Assembly (NCBI GenBank): GCA_021029095.1
Contig: JAJOHG010000028.1
Span: forward strand, 248,001 to 312,000
Source of the DNA: Phellopilus nigrolimitatus
Taxonomy: Eukaryota > Basidiomycota > Agaricomycetes > Hymenochaetales > Hymenochaetaceae
Direction: 5' to 3'
Length of the DNA: 64,000 bases
Below, piece after piece: positions 59,040 through 64,000 of this stretch (the stretch's first letter is position 1; every line of letters starts with the position of its first letter). The notes under the pieces were generated by a model. The model ran no database searches, was not told the DNA's origin, and worked only from the letters and a program-made list of their open reading frames with translations. The position numbers were made by a program, and so were the translations under genes.

Positions 59040-60614
59040 CACTAGTGCAGCTTGCGCAGAGTACATCGACGCGGGCCTGCTGACACCCTCACCGCAGTGA
59101 ATGCTGGGTCCGCCGTGATGCCCGGTGTACTGGTAATTGGTCGCAGCGGCAGAGGAAGGGATGCGAGTGGTGAGGGTGTGGGGGTGTGTGCATTGATGAC
59201 AAAAGAGAGATGGGGAAAAACGAAGCAGCATTGACAATGCCTAGCAGTCGTACAACACACGACCTCCTCAACAATGGGGCCGTCCACTGATGCGCCTGGA
59301 GTTCCACTTGCTCCAAGGAAGCCATACACATCCGGGAAGCCGCCTGCGCTAAGCGCTCCACCCGCACCTGCAGATTGGTAGAACTTCTGCATAATCGGGC
59401 CCACGATGCCCTCAAGCTCATTCTGCTTCTCGTACTCCTTTGATGCCTCCTGCGAGTTATCGAGCCACGAATTTGCCTCATTCACTGCGGTCTTGAGGCA
59501 CGCCTTGTCATTCGCTTCGAACTTGTCCTTCATCTTCTCACCCATGATCGGGTTGCGCAGGTTGTATGCGTAGGACTCGAGGCCGTTCTTGATGGTGAAG
59601 TGGAAGTGTGCTTCCACATCCTCAGCTATAAGGAAAACACAGTCAGAATTTATTATGGATGATAGAAGTAGATATTTGCTTACACTTGTACTTCTCGGCA
59701 TCGCTGACCATATGCTTGATCTCCTCCTTTGCATCTTGTCGTTGGTGATTGTATGTGGTTCGACTTTCCATTCCTCTTGCCCAAGGCGGACATGTTGAGG
59801 ATACCACTGGTGTCAATGTCGAAAGGTGACCTCAACCTGAGGAACTCAACGCGCTGCCCACGCAACACGCGTGCTGCAGCACGTGGCTTAGGCAAGATAC
59901 CGAACTTGCAGTGGAGGTTGTTGTCCTTTGTACACGTTCGCTTGCCCTTGAAAACCTGGATAAGGACACCAAGCTGATTGTCGGCGTACGTCAAGAAGAT
60001 TTCAAACTTCTTCATTGGGACAGTCGTACTGTGCTTGATGAGCACGCCCGGACGCAAACAAGCTGTTACACCACCAGCGGATCATTAAGGGCCCGTCGCT
60101 CGCGCCGAAGCAGATGCCAATGAAACCCATAACACCACCGGCCGTTTTGATACCGAGCAAGAGCAGTGCGACATCGAGGAGAAGAAGGTCCTGAGTCTTC
60201 TTGGAAGTGTCACCATTGGGGACGGCAGCTTGGACGGCCGCCGCCGGCTTCCTCTTTACAGCGGAGGCGTTTTCCCGGCTGGAGCAAACAAGAGAAGGAT
60301 GAATCAAAAAGCAAAATGAGGGGAGGACAGCGAGAACACACCTCAAGCCATTCTTGAAGCGACGGGGAAACACCTTTGAGGTAGCGCGTGCGGCCCGAGC
60401 CCGTCGTCTTGCGGCACTTCACCTTCAGACCCCACTCGAACGACCGGATCTTTGCAGACGGGTACTCGCACTGTGCACAGGCAAGAACGAAAAAAAGGTG
60501 GGATGCAGCACCGTACGTGACGGCCTCGTCGGAGTTGATGGACTTGTTGGGTTCCTTGCCGTTGAAAAAGTCTGAGACGAGCTTCTTGCCACGGAAAGTC
60601 GCCACTGCTGGCAA
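59040..60614 (-). pseudogene. Degenerate HSP70 fragment carrying an eL37 gene piece
   Basis: Read on the minus strand: [20 protein letters not shown], an insertion, then [20 protein letters not shown] and IKTAGGVM (end of the HSP70 ATPase domain). After these come [30 protein letters not shown] (peptide-binding domain) and NGLESYAYNLRN..WLDNSQEASKEYE, with a PIVEEV tail. It is C-terminal only, with frame breaks, a stretch of about 80 unrelated bases near 60040-60125, and a retained intron near 59640-59690. The gene lost its N-terminal two thirds. The retained introns show a genomic, not mRNA, origin. Not expected to make a working chaperone. Confidence 0.82.
60240..60500 (-). pseudogene. RPL37: Ribosomal protein eL37 fragment inserted in the HSP70 relic
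   Basis: After a polypyrimidine tract and GCACAG acceptor, 60470-60342 encodes [20 protein letters not shown], then [15 protein letters not shown] and RRFKNGL with one extra C in between. A GTGTGT..CTCCAG intron separates this from about 60278-60240, which encodes [14 protein letters not shown]. This is the second half of eL37 (zinc CxxC..; TTGTGRMRYLK-type; VSRRFKNGF-type). It sits exactly between HSP70 residues ..EAVTYGA and [13 protein letters not shown], where both genes encode an Ala-rich run, so short homology may have guided the join. Confidence 0.85.
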
Positions 60615-61735
60615 GTTACTAGTCCTCGTTTCTCGCTGGTGTTGACCACGCCGTGCGGTCTAATCGGCTTCCTCGACCTGACATTCGACCTCACCATGGT
60701 GAAAACGTACAAAAAGAGAATACCGCACTTCTTGCTGCAAACTACTACTAGCTTTCGAATCACAATCAGCAGCGCGAGGATAAGTAGTCGGGAGAAATTA
60801 GGTTGCCATGCGGAGACGGGGCTTAGAAGGAGGTTTGAGCAAAGATGAGCGACGAAAGGTGTGTGCTGGCTCGCGTTAGATCTCCTGTTGACGTTTAGAA
60901 TTGCATGCTTGCGCATATTTGAAGCTCGAATCTCAATTGGAGAAACTGAAACTCGGCCCTGGTCTTTGACCTTGTCTGGAATCTTGGCTTCTGCGGGAAA
61001 CGCTGGCTAGGGCGGTTAAATGACTTGGTGCAGTTTCGCCGTACGTCGACAGCACCAGTGTTGAGGTGGACTTGGTCACGAAGACCAAGGGAAAGCGATG
61101 ATTCTTTCAGCACATCGATCCGAATCCCTGCCGTCGAAGCTACAAGTCAATAAGTGAAACTGAGCTCAGAAGGCTGTCCTCGCTCGCCTACTATCCGATG
61201 TTTCTGGTGCTATGAACAGGACTTCTTTTCTTCGATAGCCGTGATTTTCTGGGATTAATGTCTGTCGGGGCTTGCGCGACTGATTTAGACGCTGGCAGAT
61301 CGAATGAGTCTTTATGCGTTGGAAATAGTCCTCCCTCAGCTCAGATCTGATACAGAGGCAGGCTTACCTTTGATTTGAGAATACTGCTGTTGCTTGTTTT
61401 TCACGGCCGAAATTTTTTGACGCCTTGACCAGCATACCAGATGGGTTGAAGTCTCCCGCTAAAAGGGTTGACTCGTTCGTCATTTGTGCACGAGCTGTTG
61501 GATAAAAACGGGCAGATATGGTTCTGGTCTCCAAATTTCAGCATCCACGTTTGAAATCGTCATTGTACGAGCCAACACTGGCGGATGTCGTCCGGTGGCG
61601 CTTGGCAAGTCGCGCTTCGATCTGAATATGCGCTTGCATGTGAAGTCCGAGCCCTTCACTGCGGTCGGTTCAACGTACGCCTCTCGACATACACTTTCGA
61701 ACGAGCATTATTAATAATGATGAGACAGTGGACTA
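60615..61735. other. Intergenic, no gene recognised
   Basis: A minus-strand frame across 60425-60916 contains [17 protein letters not shown] just before the HSP70 relic, perhaps another captured piece, but I cannot name it. The rest holds short frames only. Confidence 0.4.
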
Positions 61736-62176
61736 CAGGTGGGTGTACATGTAGAAAGTCTACGGCCCCCCTAAATAAGGAAGGTGGTTCCCGTCCACGT
61801 CGCACACACTCATCCGCGTCCTCTGTTGTCATTCACAGTTGCCTGTGGCACACTGCCAGCCCGAATCACCTAGAAATACATTGTATCTTATGTAGTATTC
61901 GTGGCGATGCCTTTATCGGACCCGCAACGCGCTTGAAAATGTGGTCAAGGTTACAACCCAAAATCACGTGACAGCAGTGGAAAGCGAACGGAGTAACCTC
62001 GAATCGACTATGTAAACCTTGTATTTTCATCATATATGTATAAAAAGAAGGTTTTTGCAGTCAGACATCCTGTTTGGTCTTTTCTTAGGTGAATGCGACG
62101 ATGTGGACACTCGGGCGGCGCGGACGGGAACTACCTTCCTTATTTAGGGGGGCCGTAGACTTTTTACACCCACCTG
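61736..62176. mobile_element. TA-flanked MITE with long terminal inverted repeats (Tc1/mariner-like)
   Basis: A 441-bp element bounded by TA on both sides (61734-61735 and 62177-62178). Each end starts CAGGTGGGTGTA and continues for about 65 bases as an inverted repeat, through AAGTCTACGG, CCCCCCTAAATAAGGAAGGT and GTTCCCGTCC. The left arm has a 7-8 base insertion (CATGTAGA) after the first 12 bases. The inside has no transposase frame, only unique AT-rich sequence with a TATAAAAAG string near 62040. TA target duplication and TIR design fit a non-autonomous Tc1/mariner-type element. Confidence 0.85.
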
Positions 62177-62915
62177 TATCATACATGTAGGTATGTAAAA
62201 GCCTTCCATGTCAATGGCAGCTCTGTGTCGACATTGACATCACAATTGTTAAAATACGAGGAGAAAAGTCACCAGCAATCGCCCACAGTGGTGTCCGATT
62301 TACCCGTTGGCGGTGGTGGGCAAACACAAAGATGCGTCCTAAACGCTAGCTGCTTACTAATCTACCCGATTGGTCCGTAACCCCCAAACAGTTTTTGCGC
62401 GTTCGCAGAAATTCCAACAGCTATGACAGGCTCCAAATCCTGCTGGGATGTGAATAAGACCGTTACAACATGTAGCATATTTCTCGACTAAATTTAGCAC
62501 GCTCTTCGTATACACAGTCGAGCAAAGATATCCTCCAATTATTAGACTAATACTGTGGATGCGAAAGCCTTATTCATCTACCGCGAGGATAAGACACCAG
62601 CGCTTTTATTAATTAAAAGTGAACGAGTTTGGTATAAAAGTGTAGGAAAAGCATGTTTCCGTGCGTTTATATCGATGTGGCTGGTGACTGATCGCCACGC
62701 GAACGTATAAACGCCGGCCCTTATCACGCGTCTGAAGTAGACACAGCCACTGTCAGCCACGTCTGCGTTTGGTCAACTGTCAACGGCGACTGTTCAACGA
62801 ATTTCCGAGGATCGTGACCAGATCCAAGTACCCCAGTACTACGAAACATACTGCAGTCAAGACAAGGTGTACTGAACCGGACAAACTCGAGGCATATATT
62901 AATTCTCTCACGAAC
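62177..62915. other. Spacer with TATA-like strings upstream of the second FunK1
   Basis: No gene before 62916. GGTATAAAAG at 62631-62640 and CGTATAAACG near 62704 could be promoter elements. The frame is open upstream of the first ATG, from about 62772 (NCQRRLFNEFPRIVTRSKYP), so an N-terminal remnant may reach further. Confidence 0.4.
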
Positions 62916-63829
62916 ATGGATGACGTGCTCCTCAATCGTGCCGAATCCGAGAGGCCCGAAGCAAATGAGAGGAGCATCGAACTCCGGGATGCATGGAAAA
63001 TATTTAGTATGTATACGCGAGACCGAATCTCTGTCACCCCTCCGGTTTATGAACTCGTTGATGGCAGTCTTTGGAAGGTGCTAATCTATCGTGAGTACTG
63101 TAATAACAAGTACCTTTGTGCAGACGAGTAGTAGCTGACCATATCGCAGAGCTTATGCAGATGCTGTTTATGACGACGATGGTTCTGCGTGTCGATACTG
63201 GCGTCACAGCGACTTGCTTCTGTAAGAAAGAGAAAAGGGAGCCCCTAGATGCTATGCTCGACTTCGATCTGTCCTCATTCTCTCCGCATGCTCGTGCGAG
63301 AAGTCAACGAACTGGAACAGTACCTTTCATGGCTCGAGAGATTCTTAAGAGGTCCGATAGGAAAGAAGTCATCTGTGCGCTTCATCACGATCTGGAGTCT
63401 CTTTTCTACGTAGCCATCTGGCAAGGTGTCGGATACCGAGGATCAAAAGCGCCCCAGAAGGGGGATATTCTGGCTGACTGGAAAAAGGATTATTGGAGCG
63501 ACGCAATGAATACGAAAACGTTGCTCATCACCGGCCGGCCGACCGCACCGCATTCGATGGAAGCCGTCCTTAAATATATGGAAGACAAGAGACTTCGCAT
63601 ACACTGTCAGGGAATCGGCTATTGTTTTCGGGATGCGAATGCAGAGGTCACTGCTCAAAGGGTACTGGAAGACGAAAAATGGCTCAAGCTGTCATTCGAG
63701 GAGAGGCTACTCGCTACGACGCAGGAGACTGCTATCACTGTTCCTGCGGTTACTTATGCCAAGTGGATGAAAGGTGCTGGTGAAGATCCATCGTGCACTT
63801 GTTGTCCGCAGAAAGAAGACAAACTATGA
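62916..63829 (+). CDS. Truncated FunK1-like protein lacking the N-lobe and catalytic loop
   Basis: Exons 62916-63090 and 63150-63829 join in phase to 284 residues from MDDVLLNRAESERPEANERS. This start matches NMGNMILKRAELERNVANER of the first FunK1. The second part matches its C-lobe: AMLDFDLSSFSPHARARSQR, GTVPFMAREIL, HHDLESLFYVAIWQGVGYRG, RIHCQGIGYCFRDANAEVTA and AVTYAKWMKGAGEDPSCTCC. The central segment with Gly loop and Lys is missing. Where the first copy has MLHGDISIGN, this one has VDTGVTATCFCKKEKREP, so the catalytic Asp is lost. The metal DFD is kept. It would be a pseudokinase at best and may be a non-coding relic. Confidence 0.6.
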
Positions 63830-64000
63830 ACAGCCGCCTCTCAGAAGTCCGCGTTTTGGGTGAAATGTGTCTTCCCAGAGGCACGTCTTATCATTATCGT
63901 GCTTTGGATCTCGCTGTCCCTGTATTATTGTGACGTACTGTACATATCAAATGCTTACCAGAGTTCTAAAGTCCTAAACACTTGACGAGATCCCCACCAA

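Noticed and set aside
60061..60125. GCGGATCATTA string recalling the 3' end of 18S rRNA
   Set aside because: Only about ten bases match; the surrounding sequence is not rRNA.

Overview
The window looks like nuclear DNA of a basidiomycete fungus, most likely an Agaricomycete. Genes are split by many short (about 45-70 bp) GT-AG introns. The gene content also fits: FunK1-type kinases, fungal aminoglycoside-phosphotransferase-like (APH) proteins, a cytochrome P450, epoxide hydrolase, chitin-deacetylase-like CE4 enzyme and F-box protein. No rRNA, tRNA, CRISPR or bacterial operon was seen. Exon joins below were worked out by hand from splice consensus and reading phase.

Region 1-19.2 kb is dominated by an unfamiliar multigene family: four paralogues (one cut by the window start) with the same three-exon layout, a short acidic N-terminal region, Pro-Leu repeats, a basic stretch, three Cys/His zinc-finger-like modules and, in three of them, an acidic tail. 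Two copies lie in a direct tandem duplication of about 4.35 kb whose ends coincide with hairpin-forming palindromes. Flanks of copies 1 and 4 share an inverted segment. A cysteine-based protein phosphatase and a small YCII-domain protein sit between copies 1 and 2. A frameshifted APH-like gene lies between copies 3 and 4.

Region 19-36 kb is mainly metabolic: an APH relic, an intact SIRT5-like deacylase, a damaged epoxide hydrolase, an intact 12-exon GH13 alpha-glucosidase, a 14-exon P450 with one unresolved junction, an intact PEBP-family protein and an F-box protein broken by one base. 35.8-38.8 kb is gene-poor.

Region 39-55 kb holds a WW/FF-domain splicing or transcription factor (one frameshift), an NmrA-like oxidoreductase, a HpcH/HpaI aldolase, a conserved-looking unknown protein, a secreted CE4 deacetylase, an unknown Cys-containing protein and an alpha/beta hydrolase whose frame breaks in a 7-base homopolymer.

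Region 55-64 kb is unstable in character. A long FunK1 kinase gene with several frame breaks and a truncated second FunK1 flank two notable objects. One is a degenerate HSP70 fragment carrying an intron-containing piece of ribosomal protein eL37. The other is a 441-bp TA-flanked element with long terminal inverted repeats (Tc1/mariner-type MITE). Single-base frame breaks recur in otherwise well-conserved genes, so both real gene decay and sequence error must be considered.
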